Shown here one piece after another: positions 1 to 7,816 of a DNA stretch of 64,000 nt; positions within the stretch are counted from its first letter, which is position 1, and the number at the start of each line of letters is the position of its first letter. The DNA lies in NCBI GenBank assembly GCA_004297625.1, contig SCTY01000003.1, positions 372,001 through 436,000 on the forward strand, given 5' to 3'. Source of the DNA: Betaproteobacteria bacterium (GTDB lineage: Bacteria > Pseudomonadota > Gammaproteobacteria > Burkholderiales > SG8-39). A program made the translations under genes and the position numbers. The notes below the pieces were generated by a model that made no database searches, had not been told where the DNA came from, and saw only the letters and a list, made by a program, of their open reading frames with translations.

Positions 1-472
1 CCACCAGGGCGTAGAGCTCCGCCCAATCGGGCTCCCCGAGATACTGCTTCAGAATGCGCCCGCGCCTGTCGATGAGGAAGCTCGTCGGCGTGGCGCGTAT
101 GCCGCCGAAATCACGCGCAATCGAGCCGTCACCGTCGAGAGCAACCTTGAAAGGCAGGGCGCGCTTCCGAGCAAACTCCGCCACCTGGTTCGGAGGGTCG
201 TAGCTCATCGCCACCGCGACCATCTCGTAGCCGCGCGGCGCAAACTTCCCGTACGTAGCCGCCATCTTCGGCATTTCCCGGATGCAGCTCACGCAGGTGA
301 TTGACCAGAAATTGACGAGCAGCACCTTGCCGCGCAGGCTGGAAGTCGATACGGGCTCGCCCGATAGCGTGGCAAAACGCACTTCGGGGGCGGCCGCACG
401 GGGCATCAGCGCGGCGCCGGCGCCCAAGCTGATTGCCACGACGGCGAGCGCGGCGATAAGCTTCTTCTTCAT
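1..472 (-). CDS. TlpA-like thioredoxin-fold protein (C-terminus cut off by window edge)
   Basis: Reading leftward from an ATG at 472, the first 157 residues are visible; the rest lies outside the window. The N-terminus is KKK followed by a hydrophobic Ala/Val/Leu segment, a signal peptide or membrane anchor. A redoxin/TlpA domain follows, with the active-site Cys pair in WSITCVSC (about residues 64-71) and the cis-Pro region in IRATPTSFLID. This family exports thioredoxin folds to the periplasm to reduce or isomerise disulfides, for example in cytochrome c maturation. The CVSC dipeptide differs from the usual CPPC/CPHC, so the redox potential may differ. Its start codon overlaps that of the divergent DUF4197 gene. 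Family assignment is firm; the specific role is unknown. Confidence 0.85.
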   Translation of the reverse strand, partial: MKKKLIAALAVVAISLGAGAALMPRAAAPEVRFATLSGEPVSTSSLRGKVLLVNFWSITCVSCIREMPKMAATYGKFAPRGYEMVAVAMSYDPPNQVAEFARKRALPFKVALDGDGSIARDFGGIRATPTSFLIDRRGRILKQYLGEPDWAELYALV

Positions 473-1157
473 GAGGGGCGCTATTCTGGCGTGGATCGGT
501 GCCGCTGTCATGACATGCGCGGCGCCGGCGCTAGCCCAGCTGGAGCGGATCACCCGCCAGGAAGCGGCCTCCGGGCTGAAGGCGGCGCTCGAAAAAGGCT
601 CGCAGGCCGCGGTCGCATCGCTCGGGCGCACGGACGGCTTCTTCGGCAATCCGCAGGTCAAGATCCCGCTGCCCGAGTCCGCGCAGCGCGCGGAGAAGCT
701 CATGCGGCGCTTCGGCATGGGCAAGCAGGCCGACGAGGTCATCCTCGCCATGAACCGTGCCGCCGAAGCTGCGGTGCCTGAAGCGCGGCAGCTTTTCATC
801 GATGCCGTGCGCAAGATGACGGTGCAGGACGCCAAGGGCATTCTCCAGGGCGGCGAGACCGCGGGAACCGAGTATTTCCGGCGCCGCACCGAGACGCCGT
901 TGCGCGCGCGCTTCCTGCCGATTGTGAAGAAGGCGACCGCGAAGGTCGACCTCGCGCAGCGCTACAACGAGTACGCGGAGAAGGGCGTCGCCTTCGGCCT
1001 GGTGAAGAAGGAAGATGCGAACCTCGACGCCTATGTGGCGCAGAAGGCGCTCGATGGGCTTTTCTTCATGGTCGCCGAGGAAGAAAAGAGAATCCGCAAG
1101 GATCCGCTGGGCGAGGGAACGAGCATCATCCGCAAGGTTTTCGGCGCTCTCCGCTAG
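471..1157 (+). CDS. DUF4197 family exported protein
   Basis: A 228-residue protein starting at ATG 471. The first 26 residues form a Sec signal peptide ending in an A-L-A-Q type site. The mature part matches DUF4197, with RITRQEAASGLKAALEKGSQ, then FGNPQVKIPLPE, and KKVFGAL-like C-terminus. The family is common in proteobacterial periplasms and has no established function. Longer in-frame starts upstream would lie inside the divergent TlpA-like gene and would not give a signal peptide, so 471 was chosen; ATG 510 is the alternative. No Shine-Dalgarno sequence is visible. The same reading frame continues after its TAG into the next gene. Confidence 0.85.
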   Translation: MRGAILAWIGAAVMTCAAPALAQLERITRQEAASGLKAALEKGSQAAVASLGRTDGFFGNPQVKIPLPESAQRAEKLMRRFGMGKQADEVILAMNRAAEAAVPEARQLFIDAVRKMTVQDAKGILQGGETAGTEYFRRRTETPLRARFLPIVKKATAKVDLAQRYNEYAEKGVAFGLVKKEDANLDAYVAQKALDGLFFMVAEEEKRIRKDPLGEGTSIIRKVFGALR

Positions 1158-1160
1158 CCG

Positions 1161-2327
1161 ATCAAGCTCCTCCTCACTTTCGCGATCATCGCCGCAGGCC
1201 TGGCGGCGCGCTCGGCGCTCGACAAGATCCTCGCGCTGCGCGGCGGCGGCGACGTGGTCGCGCTCTGGGCGCAGCTCTACTCGGTCATCGAGCTCGTCGC
1301 CGGCGTGGCGATGAGCGGAATCGGCGCCGGGCTCTCGGTGCTGGTCGCGCAGGCGCCTCCCGCGCGGCGCGCGGAGTTGCTCGACGAGGCGCTGCGCCTG
1401 GGCCTGGGGGTCGCTTTTCCCGTTGCCGCGGCGCTCGCGGCGGCGGCGTGGATTCATCCGCTCGGGATTTCGCCGGCCGCCATGGCGCTCGCCTGCGCCG
1501 CCGGATGGCTCGCGATCGCCGGCGGCCTGCTCAACAGCTATTGGCTGGGACAGGAGCATCGCGGGCGCATGCTCGCGCTGGCCGCAGGCTCCGCCGCCGT
1601 TTCGCTCGCGGCCGCCGCCGCCGCGCCGGCGTCGCTGCTTCTCGAGACATTGACGGTCGCGCACGCCGCGCCGGTGCTGCTGCTCCTCGTCGTGCGGCCG
1701 TCGCTCTTCGGCAGCCGGTCTACCGAATATCGGGTGCTGCGCCGCTATGTCCTGCCCGGCGTGGCGATCGGCATCCTCAGTCCCGCTTCGCTTCTCGCTT
1801 CGCGCGCGCTCGTGGCCGACGCGCTCTCCTGGCACGATGCAGGCGTGCTCCAGGCGCTCTGGCGCCTGAGCGATTGGATCTGCGCGTTCGCTTGGGGCGT
1901 GCTTTCCGTGTTCTACCTGCCGCGCCTCGCCGCCGCGTCCCCGAAGAACGCCGTGGGCGCCGTAGCGCGCGAGGCGTTTGCCGTCGTCGTGCTCCCCGCA
2001 ACGGTCCTGTTTGTCTGCATGTACATTTTTTATCGTCCGCTGCTCGCCGCGCTCTACGACCCGAGCTTTGCGCCTTCGGGCACGGCGGTCGCGCTCGTGT
2101 TCGCGGGGAGTCTCGCCCGCATCGCGTCATGGGTGCCGCTTGCCGCGCTTTACGCGACGCTGGGCACGCGCTCGATCGCCGCCGGTGAGCTGCTGTCGCT
2201 GCCGCTTTTCGCCGCGCTCCTCGCGGCCGCCGGAAGCAGGCTGACGCTCGAGCTCGCCGGCGCCTTCTGGCTCGCTGCTTTCCTCGTCTACGGCGCCTTC
2301 AATTCGTGGGCGGTGCGCAAACGCTAA
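1161..2327 (+). CDS. Flippase-like polytopic membrane protein (MATE/PST-type), start uncertain
   Basis: About 388 residues if translated from just after the preceding TAG (ATC at 1161), or 357 from the first canonical start, GTG 1254. It consists almost entirely of hydrophobic helices, about 10-12, with short loops, and resembles polysaccharide/lipid flippases of the MVF/PST/MATE superfamily. The 31 residues before GTG 1254 (IKLLLTFAIIAAGLAARSAL, then DKILALRGGG) look like a typical first helix and loop of such flippases, so translation probably begins upstream although no ATG, GTG or TTG is available. The 3' end overlaps convergent polA by 4 bp. Substrate unknown; no glycosyltransferase genes are nearby. 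Confidence 0.65.
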   Translation: MKLLLTFAIIAAGLAARSALDKILALRGGGDVVALWAQLYSVIELVAGVAMSGIGAGLSVLVAQAPPARRAELLDEALRLGLGVAFPVAAALAAAAWIHPLGISPAAMALACAAGWLAIAGGLLNSYWLGQEHRGRMLALAAGSAAVSLAAAAAAPASLLLETLTVAHAAPVLLLLVVRPSLFGSRSTEYRVLRRYVLPGVAIGILSPASLLASRALVADALSWHDAGVLQALWRLSDWICAFAWGVLSVFYLPRLAAASPKNAVGAVAREAFAVVVLPATVLFVCMYIFYRPLLAALYDPSFAPSGTAVALVFAGSLARIASWVPLAALYATLGTRSIAAGELLSLPLFAALLAAAGSRLTLELAGAFWLAAFLVYGAFNSWAVRKR

Positions 2328-5026
2328 TGCGCTTTGTCCCAGTTCGAGCCGACGCCCATGTCGACGACGAGCGGAACATCCAGACTGGCCACCGACTGCA
2401 TGAGCTCGAGCACCCGGCCCTTCACCGTATCCAGCTCCTGCTCGGGAACTTCCAGCACCAGCTCATCGTGCACCTGCATGATGAGCAGCGTCTTCAACTT
2501 GCTTTCTTGGATGAAGTTCTGGACGGCGATCATGGCGAGCTTGATGAGATCGGCGGCGGTGCCCTGCATCGGCGCGTTGATGGCCGCGCGCTCTGCGGCC
2601 TGGCGGCGGATCGGCGCGCCGCTCTTGAGCTCGGGTAGCCACAGCCGCCGGCCGAATACCGTCTCGACGTAGCCCTGTGCGCGCGCCGTTTCGCGCGTTT
2701 GGTCCATGTACCGCTTCACGCCCGGATAGCGCGCGAAGTAGGTCTCGACGTAGGCCTGCGCGGTGCCGCGGTCGATGCCGAGGTTCTGCGCCACGCCGAA
2801 GGACGACATGCCGTAGATCAGCCCGAAGTTGATCACCTTGGCGACACGGCGCTCGTCGGCCGTGACCTTGTCGAGCGGCAGCCCGAAGACCTCGGCCGCC
2901 GTCGCGCGGTGCACGTCCTCGCCTTCGCGGAAGGCGCGCCGCAGGCTTTCGTCGCCCGAGAGGTGCGCCATGATGCGCAGCTCGATCTGCGAGTAATCGG
3001 CCGACAGGATCCTGGCGCCCGGCGGGGCGATGAAGCATTCGCGGATGCGCCGCCCGGCTGCGGTGCGGATCGGGATGTTCTGCAGGTTCGGGTCGTTCGA
3101 TGCCAGCCGGCCGGTGACCGCGGTGGTCTGCGAGTAGGTGGTGTGCACGCGGCCGGTCTGCGGGTGCACGCTCTTCGGCAGCTTGTCGGTATAGGTGGAC
3201 TTGAGCTTCGACAGCGCGCGGTGCTCGAGGATGAGCTTGGGCAGCGGGTGGTCGAGCGCCAGCTCGGCCAACGAGTCTTCGTCGGTGGAAGGCTCACCGG
3301 TCGGCGTCTTCTTCTTGACCGGGAGCTTCTGGCGCTCGAACAGGATTTCGCGGATCTGCTTGGGCGATCCCAGATTGAACGGCTGCCCGGCGAGCACATA
3401 CGCCTGCTGCTCTTTTTCGAAGATCTCTTTCCCGAGCTCGTGGCTCTGCGCCTGGAGCTTCGCGGTGTCGAGCAGCACGCCGTTGCGCTCCATCGTGAAC
3501 AGCACCGAAACGAGCGGCATCTCGATCCGCTGGTAGATGAAGCGCAGTTTCTCGTCTTTTTCTATTCGAGGGAAAAGCAGCTCGTGCAAGGCAAGAGCGC
3601 AATCCGCCTGCTCCGCCGCGTAAGCCGTCGCCCGCGCCACGTCGATCGCCGAGAACGCGATACGCCCGGCGCCCTTGCCGGTGACCTCGTCGAGGTGCAG
3701 CGTGGTCCAGCCGCAGTGGCGCTGGGCGAGGGCGCCGAGGTCGTGGCGCTCGTGGACTTCCAGCACGTACGACTCGAGGAGCGTGTCGTGCACGCAGCCG
3801 GCAAGGCGCACACCGTGGTTCGCGAGAATGTGCGAGTCGAGCTTCACGTTCTGCCCGACCTTGCGGCGCTCGGCGCGCTCGAGCCACGGCTTGAGCAGCG
3901 CCATCGCAGCTTGAACACCGACCTGCGAGGGTGCCGCCGGGTATTCGTGGGCGAGCGGCAGGTAGACCGCTTCGTCGCCGAAGGCGAACGCGAGACCGGC
4001 CAGGCGCGCCGTCATCGGTTCGTCGCCGACGCAGACCGTGCCGAAACCTACGAGCGGCACGGCCTCGATCTTCAGTAGCAGGCCTTTAAGCGCATCCTCG
4101 TCAAGGATCGTGCGGTGCGCGCGCTTTTGCGGGCCTGCGCGCGGCTCGCCAGCCGCCGCGGCACCGGCCGGAGCGCTCTCGACTTCCTTCAGCCAGGTAC
4201 GGAAGCCGAAGCGCTCGTAGAGCCGGCGTTGTTTTGCCGTGTCGGGCTTTCCATCCGTGAGCTCCTGGAGCGTGATTGGCAGCGGAACATCGCGTTTGAT
4301 CGTGAGAAGCTCGCGTGCCTTGGGGAGCCAGTCGGCGACCTTGCGCAGGTTCTCGCCGGCGAGCCCGCTGATCTCGCCGGCCTGCTCGAGCACGCCTTCG
4401 AGCGAACCGTATTTCTCGATCCATTTGCAGGCGGTTTTCGGGCCGACCTGGTCCACGCCCGGGATGTTGTCGATGGCGTCGCCGATCAGCGTGAGATAGT
4501 CGAGAAACTTCTCCGGCGGCACGCCGAACTTCTTCTGCACGCCGTCGATGTCGAGCTTCTCGTTCGACATGGTGTTGACGAGCGTGATGTGCTCGCCCAC
4601 GAGCTGGGCGAAGTCCTTGTCTCCGGTGGAGATCACCGTGCGCCAGCCCGCCTGCTTCGCCTGCTCGGAGAGGGTGGCGATGACGTCGTCGGCCTCCACG
4701 CCGTCGATGACCAGCACCGGCCAGCCGAGCGCCCGGATCGCCTCGCAGAGCGGCTCGACCTGGGAGGCGAGGTCGTCGGGCATCGGCGCGCGGTTGGCTT
4801 TGTACTCGGGATAGCGCTCGTCGCGGAAGGTTTTTCCCTTGGCGTCGAACACGCAGGCGCGCGCCTGCGCCTTATAATCGGACGCGAGCTTGCGCAGCAT
4901 GTTGAGCACGCCGTAGATGGCGCCGGTCGGCTCGCCCTTCGGGCTCCTCAGCTCCGGCAGCGCGTGGAACGCGCGATACAAGTAAGACGAGCCGTCGACC
5001 AGCAGCAGCGTCTTTTCAGGATCCAT
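2324..5026 (-). CDS. polA: DNA polymerase I
   Basis: A 900-residue family A polymerase from ATG 5026 (MDPEKTLLLVDGSSYLYRAF), close to the usual length. Domains in order are: the N-terminal 5'-3' FEN-type exonuclease with helix-hairpin-helix (about 1-290); a 3'-5' exonuclease fold (about 315-510); and the polymerase with motif A DYSQIELR (D677 onward), motif B RRVAKVINFGLIYG and motif C QVHDELV. It acts in Okazaki fragment maturation and gap repair. In the 3'-5' exonuclease domain, residues equivalent to E. coli D355, E357 and D501 are G329, V331 and Q473; only the D424 equivalent (D397) remains, so proofreading is predicted to be lost. Start codons of polA and the divergent LOG gene are 10 nt apart. 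Confidence 0.97.
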   Translation of the reverse strand: MDPEKTLLLVDGSSYLYRAFHALPELRSPKGEPTGAIYGVLNMLRKLASDYKAQARACVFDAKGKTFRDERYPEYKANRAPMPDDLASQVEPLCEAIRALGWPVLVIDGVEADDVIATLSEQAKQAGWRTVISTGDKDFAQLVGEHITLVNTMSNEKLDIDGVQKKFGVPPEKFLDYLTLIGDAIDNIPGVDQVGPKTACKWIEKYGSLEGVLEQAGEISGLAGENLRKVADWLPKARELLTIKRDVPLPITLQELTDGKPDTAKQRRLYERFGFRTWLKEVESAPAGAAAAGEPRAGPQKRAHRTILDEDALKGLLLKIEAVPLVGFGTVCVGDEPMTARLAGLAFAFGDEAVYLPLAHEYPAAPSQVGVQAAMALLKPWLERAERRKVGQNVKLDSHILANHGVRLAGCVHDTLLESYVLEVHERHDLGALAQRHCGWTTLHLDEVTGKGAGRIAFSAIDVARATAYAAEQADCALALHELLFPRIEKDEKLRFIYQRIEMPLVSVLFTMERNGVLLDTAKLQAQSHELGKEIFEKEQQAYVLAGQPFNLGSPKQIREILFERQKLPVKKKTPTGEPSTDEDSLAELALDHPLPKLILEHRALSKLKSTYTDKLPKSVHPQTGRVHTTYSQTTAVTGRLASNDPNLQNIPIRTAAGRRIRECFIAPPGARILSADYSQIELRIMAHLSGDESLRRAFREGEDVHRATAAEVFGLPLDKVTADERRVAKVINFGLIYGMSSFGVAQNLGIDRGTAQAYVETYFARYPGVKRYMDQTRETARAQGYVETVFGRRLWLPELKSGAPIRRQAAERAAINAPMQGTAADLIKLAMIAVQNFIQESKLKTLLIMQVHDELVLEVPEQELDTVKGRVLELMQSVASLDVPLVVDMGVGSNWDKAH

Positions 5027-5036
5027 TCCCGACACG

Positions 5037-5753
5037 ATGAGTACAGACAAGCAACCGAAGTTGGCCGAAATGGCCCAAGAGGTCCCCGCACGCGAGGCCT
5101 GGCGGGTGTTCGGCATTATGGCAGAGTTCGTCGAGGCGACCGAGCGGCTCGTCGGCATCCATCCCGCCGTCTCGGTGTTCGGCAGCGCGCGCGTGCAGCC
5201 GGGCACGCCCTACTACCAGCTTGCCGAAGACACTGCGCGGCTGCTCTCGGATGCCGGCTTCTCGGTCGTGAGCGGCGGCGGCCCCGGGCTCATGGAGGCG
5301 ACGAACAAGGGCGCCTTCCACGGCAAGGGCCTCGCCGTCGGGCTCAACATCGAGCTGCCGCGCGAGCAGTTCGGCAACCGCTACCAGGACGTGAGCCTGC
5401 GCTTCCGGCATTTCTTTACCCGCAAGGTGATGTTCGCCAAGGTGGCGACCGCCTACATTGTGCTTCCAGGGGGCTACGGCACGCTGGACGAGCTCTTCGA
5501 GGCGCTCACGCTCGTGCAGACCGGAAAGACGCGCCAGATGCCGATCATCCTGGTCCATGAGCCGTACTGGCGCGGGCTGCTCGAGTGGATGCGCGACCGG
5601 CTCGCGGGCGAAGGCATGATCGATCGCACCGAGCTCGATCTCTTGCAGGTATGCGACCGGCCCCAGCAGGTGGTCGACGCCATCTTCGCCTTCTACGAGA
5701 AGCGCGGCTTCGAACCCTCGCCGGCCGAGCGCGAGGTGCTGCTGAACCTCTAG
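5037..5753 (+). CDS. LOG family protein (TIGR00730, Rossmann fold nucleotide phosphoribohydrolase-like)
   Basis: A 238-residue protein with both family signatures: SGGGPGLMEATNKGA (near residue 80) and PGGYGTLDE (near residue 145). Characterised members hydrolyse cytokinin riboside 5'-monophosphates or other nucleoside monophosphates to free base plus ribose 5-phosphate; in most proteobacteria the physiological substrate is not settled. An N-terminal extension of about 40 residues precedes the Rossmann core (SVFGSARV). It is transcribed divergently from polA with almost no spacer, so promoters must lie inside the neighbouring coding regions. Confidence 0.9.
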   Translation: MSTDKQPKLAEMAQEVPAREAWRVFGIMAEFVEATERLVGIHPAVSVFGSARVQPGTPYYQLAEDTARLLSDAGFSVVSGGGPGLMEATNKGAFHGKGLAVGLNIELPREQFGNRYQDVSLRFRHFFTRKVMFAKVATAYIVLPGGYGTLDELFEALTLVQTGKTRQMPIILVHEPYWRGLLEWMRDRLAGEGMIDRTELDLLQVCDRPQQVVDAIFAFYEKRGFEPSPAEREVLLNL

Positions 5754-5759
5754 TAAAAT
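5754..5759 (+). promoter_or_regulatory. -10-like hexamer of a possible leaderless promoter
   Basis: TAAAAT lies 6 nt before the DUF2782 ATG at 5766, with no Shine-Dalgarno sequence between. At this distance transcription would begin on or next to the start codon. No good -35 element was found. Confidence 0.4.
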
Positions 5760-5765
5760 CGATCA

Positions 5766-6092
5766 ATGCGACGTCTCTTCGTCCTCGTGCTGGTGTGCGT
5801 CGCATTCGCGGCCGCCGCGCAGCAGCGCCCGCCGAAGCTCGAGCCGTTGCCCGAGCCGCCGCCGCCGCCCCCCGGCAGCGCGGACGAACCGCGCGTGCGC
5901 ATCCCGGTGCAGGAGGGGGATGTGATCGAGCCGATACGCCAGTCCGGGGTGGTGGTGGCCGTGAAGGTCACGCCGCCCAACGGCAAGCCGTACTATCTCA
6001 TCGACACCACCGGCAACGGCAACTGGATGCGCCGCGACTCGCTCGACGACGGCGTGCGCTTCCCGATGTTTCCTATCCACGAATTCGACTGA
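5766..6092 (+). CDS. DUF2782 family exported protein
   Basis: A 108-residue protein with an N-terminal signal peptide (RRLFVLVLVCVAFAAAA), a proline-rich linker and a short C-terminal domain ending in GNGNWMRRDSLDDGVRFPMF, typical of DUF2782. The function is unknown. It sits between a LOG-family gene and thrB, a neighbourhood often seen in Betaproteobacteria, but nothing in the sequence ties it to threonine synthesis. The C-terminal WxR...DDGVRFPMFPI segment is the family hallmark. Confidence 0.85.
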   Translation: MRRLFVLVLVCVAFAAAAQQRPPKLEPLPEPPPPPPGSADEPRVRIPVQEGDVIEPIRQSGVVVAVKVTPPNGKPYYLIDTTGNGNWMRRDSLDDGVRFPMFPIHEFD

Positions 6093-6093
6093 C

Positions 6094-7044
6094 TTGTCGG
6101 TTTACACCCCCGTAGCCGAAGCCGAGCTGTCGGCGTGGCTCGCGAATTACTCGGTCGGCAAGCTCGTGGCCTGCGAGCCGATCAAGGCCGGCATCGAGAA
6201 CACCAACTACTTCGTCACGACCACCCAGGGCCGCTTCGTCCTGACGCTCTTCGAGCGGCTGCCCGCCGAGGAGCTGCCGTTCTATTTGAATTTCATGGCG
6301 CATCTTGCGCGCCACGGCATCCCCTGCCCCGCGCCGATCGCGGACCTCTCGGATCAGTACCTGCAGCGCCTGAACGGCAAGCCGGCGGCGCTGGTCACGC
6401 GGCTCGCCGGGAAATCGATCGAGCAGCCCGGCGTCGCGGAGTGCGCGGAGCTCGGCGCGCTGCTCGCGCGCATGCATCTCGCCGGCCGCTCCTATCCGGC
6501 CTATCTCGAGAATCCGCGCGGGCCGAAGTGGTGGCGCTTCGCGGCGCGCGAAGTCGCGCCGTTCCTCGGCGCCGAGGCGAATGCCCTTCTCGAGCGCGAG
6601 CTCGCCTTTCAGGCCGAGCATCGCTTCCCCGATCTGCCGCGCGGGCCGGTGCACGCCGATCTCTTCCGCGACAACGCGCTCTTCGACGATGCGCGCATCT
6701 CGGGGGTCATCGATTTCTACTTCGCCGGCGTCGATACGCTGCTCTACGACATCGCGGTGTGCGCGAACGACTGGTGCCTGATGGACCACGCCTCGGACCG
6801 GCGCCTCGACGAGCCGCGTACCCGCGCGCTGCTTTGCGCCTGCCACGCGGTACGGCCGTTCACGCCGCTCGAGCGCGAAGCCTGGCCGGTGATGCTGCGC
6901 GCCGCGGCGCTGCGCTTCTGGCTGTCGCGCCTTTACGACTATTACCTGCCTCGGCCGGGGATGCTGGTGCACCAGCACGATCCCGAGCACTTCAAGGATA
7001 TCCTGCAATTGCGGATCGACGCGCAACCCCTCTGGGCGGCATAA
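6094..7044 (+). CDS. thrB: Homoserine kinase (APH-fold type)
   Basis: A 316-residue enzyme starting at TTG 6094, one nucleotide after the DUF2782 stop. It belongs to the aminoglycoside-phosphotransferase fold homoserine kinases (TIGR00938), not the GHMP type of E. coli. The catalytic loop is visible as HADLFRDNALFDD (HxDxxxxN) and the second acidic motif as GVIDFYF. It phosphorylates L-homoserine for threonine synthesis in the cytosol. The N-terminus SVYTPVAEAELSAWLANY and the following IKAGIENTNYFV nucleotide-binding segment match the family, supporting the TTG start. Confidence 0.93.
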   Translation: MSVYTPVAEAELSAWLANYSVGKLVACEPIKAGIENTNYFVTTTQGRFVLTLFERLPAEELPFYLNFMAHLARHGIPCPAPIADLSDQYLQRLNGKPAALVTRLAGKSIEQPGVAECAELGALLARMHLAGRSYPAYLENPRGPKWWRFAAREVAPFLGAEANALLERELAFQAEHRFPDLPRGPVHADLFRDNALFDDARISGVIDFYFAGVDTLLYDIAVCANDWCLMDHASDRRLDEPRTRALLCACHAVRPFTPLEREAWPVMLRAAALRFWLSRLYDYYLPRPGMLVHQHDPEHFKDILQLRIDAQPLWAA

Positions 7045-7045
7045 C

Positions 7046-7816
7046 GTGCAGGCTCGCATCGTGGGCGCCGCTCGCGGCGCACGCTGGCTGGGAGAGGGCT
7101 GGCAGCTCTTCCGCGCCGCTCCGCTAGGCTGGCTCGCACTCGTGTTCGCCTACTGGCTGATCATGACCATGGTGTCGCTCGTCCCTTATGCGGGCGTGGC
7201 GGCGGCGTCGGTTCTCGTCCCGGCCTTCACGGTCGGTTTCATGGCGGCGGCGCGTGCCGCCGAGCACGGCGGCCGGTTGGAGCTCGCGCTGCTCTTCGAC
7301 GGGCTGCGGCACGCGCTGAAACCGCAGCTTGCGCTCGGTTTCGCCTATCTAGCCTGCCTCGCCCTGGTGCTCGGTGCGACTACGCTCGCCGATGACGGCG
7401 CGCTCGCGCGCTGGATGGTCATCGGCCGGCGTCCCGAGGACGAGGTGCTCGAGTCGGGCGCGTTCCTCGCTGCGCTTGCCGTGGCGGTTCTCCTCTACGC
7501 CCCCGTCATGGCCATGTTCTGGTTCGCGCCGCCGCTCGTCGCCTGGCATTCGAGCCCGCCGGTAAAGGCGCTGTTTTTCAGCCTGGCCGCTTCTCTGCTC
7601 AACTGGCGCGCGTTTCTCGCCTACGGCGCCGTGACGGCGCTGGTTACGCTGGTGCTGCCTTTCATCGCGCTCTCGGCGCTCATGCTCGCCTCGGGAGGCG
7701 CGCTGAGCGCGCCGGTGATGTCGCTGGTGTTCCCGCTGCTCATTCTGCTGCTGCCGACGCTGTTCGCGAGCTTCTACGCGAGCTACCGCGACGTCTTCGG
7801 CACGCCGCGCGCATGA
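7046..7816 (+). CDS. BPSS1780 family integral membrane protein
   Basis: A 256-residue polytopic protein from GTG 7046, 1 nt after thrB. It has about six hydrophobic segments, with [20 protein letters not shown] at the N-terminus and a C-terminal [12 protein letters not shown], the pattern of the betaproteobacterial BPSS1780 family. The function is unknown. Position behind thrB and overlap of its stop with the next start (7813) suggest co-transcription. Confidence 0.8.
   Translation: MQARIVGAARGARWLGEGWQLFRAAPLGWLALVFAYWLIMTMVSLVPYAGVAAASVLVPAFTVGFMAAARAAEHGGRLELALLFDGLRHALKPQLALGFAYLACLALVLGATTLADDGALARWMVIGRRPEDEVLESGAFLAALAVAVLLYAPVMAMFWFAPPLVAWHSSPPVKALFFSLAASLLNWRAFLAYGAVTALVTLVLPFIALSALMLASGGALSAPVMSLVFPLLILLLPTLFASFYASYRDVFGTPRA

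Noticed and set aside
282..470. Extended N-terminus for the DUF4197 protein
   Set aside because: It would run antisense through the TlpA-like gene and bury the signal peptide.
5027..5206. 60-residue N-terminal extension of PolA
   Set aside because: MDPEKTLLLVDGSSYLYRAF at 5026 is the standard PolA start; the extension is antisense to the LOG-family gene.
5820..5880. GCC-rich tandem run as a repeat element
   Set aside because: It encodes the proline-rich linker of the DUF2782 protein.
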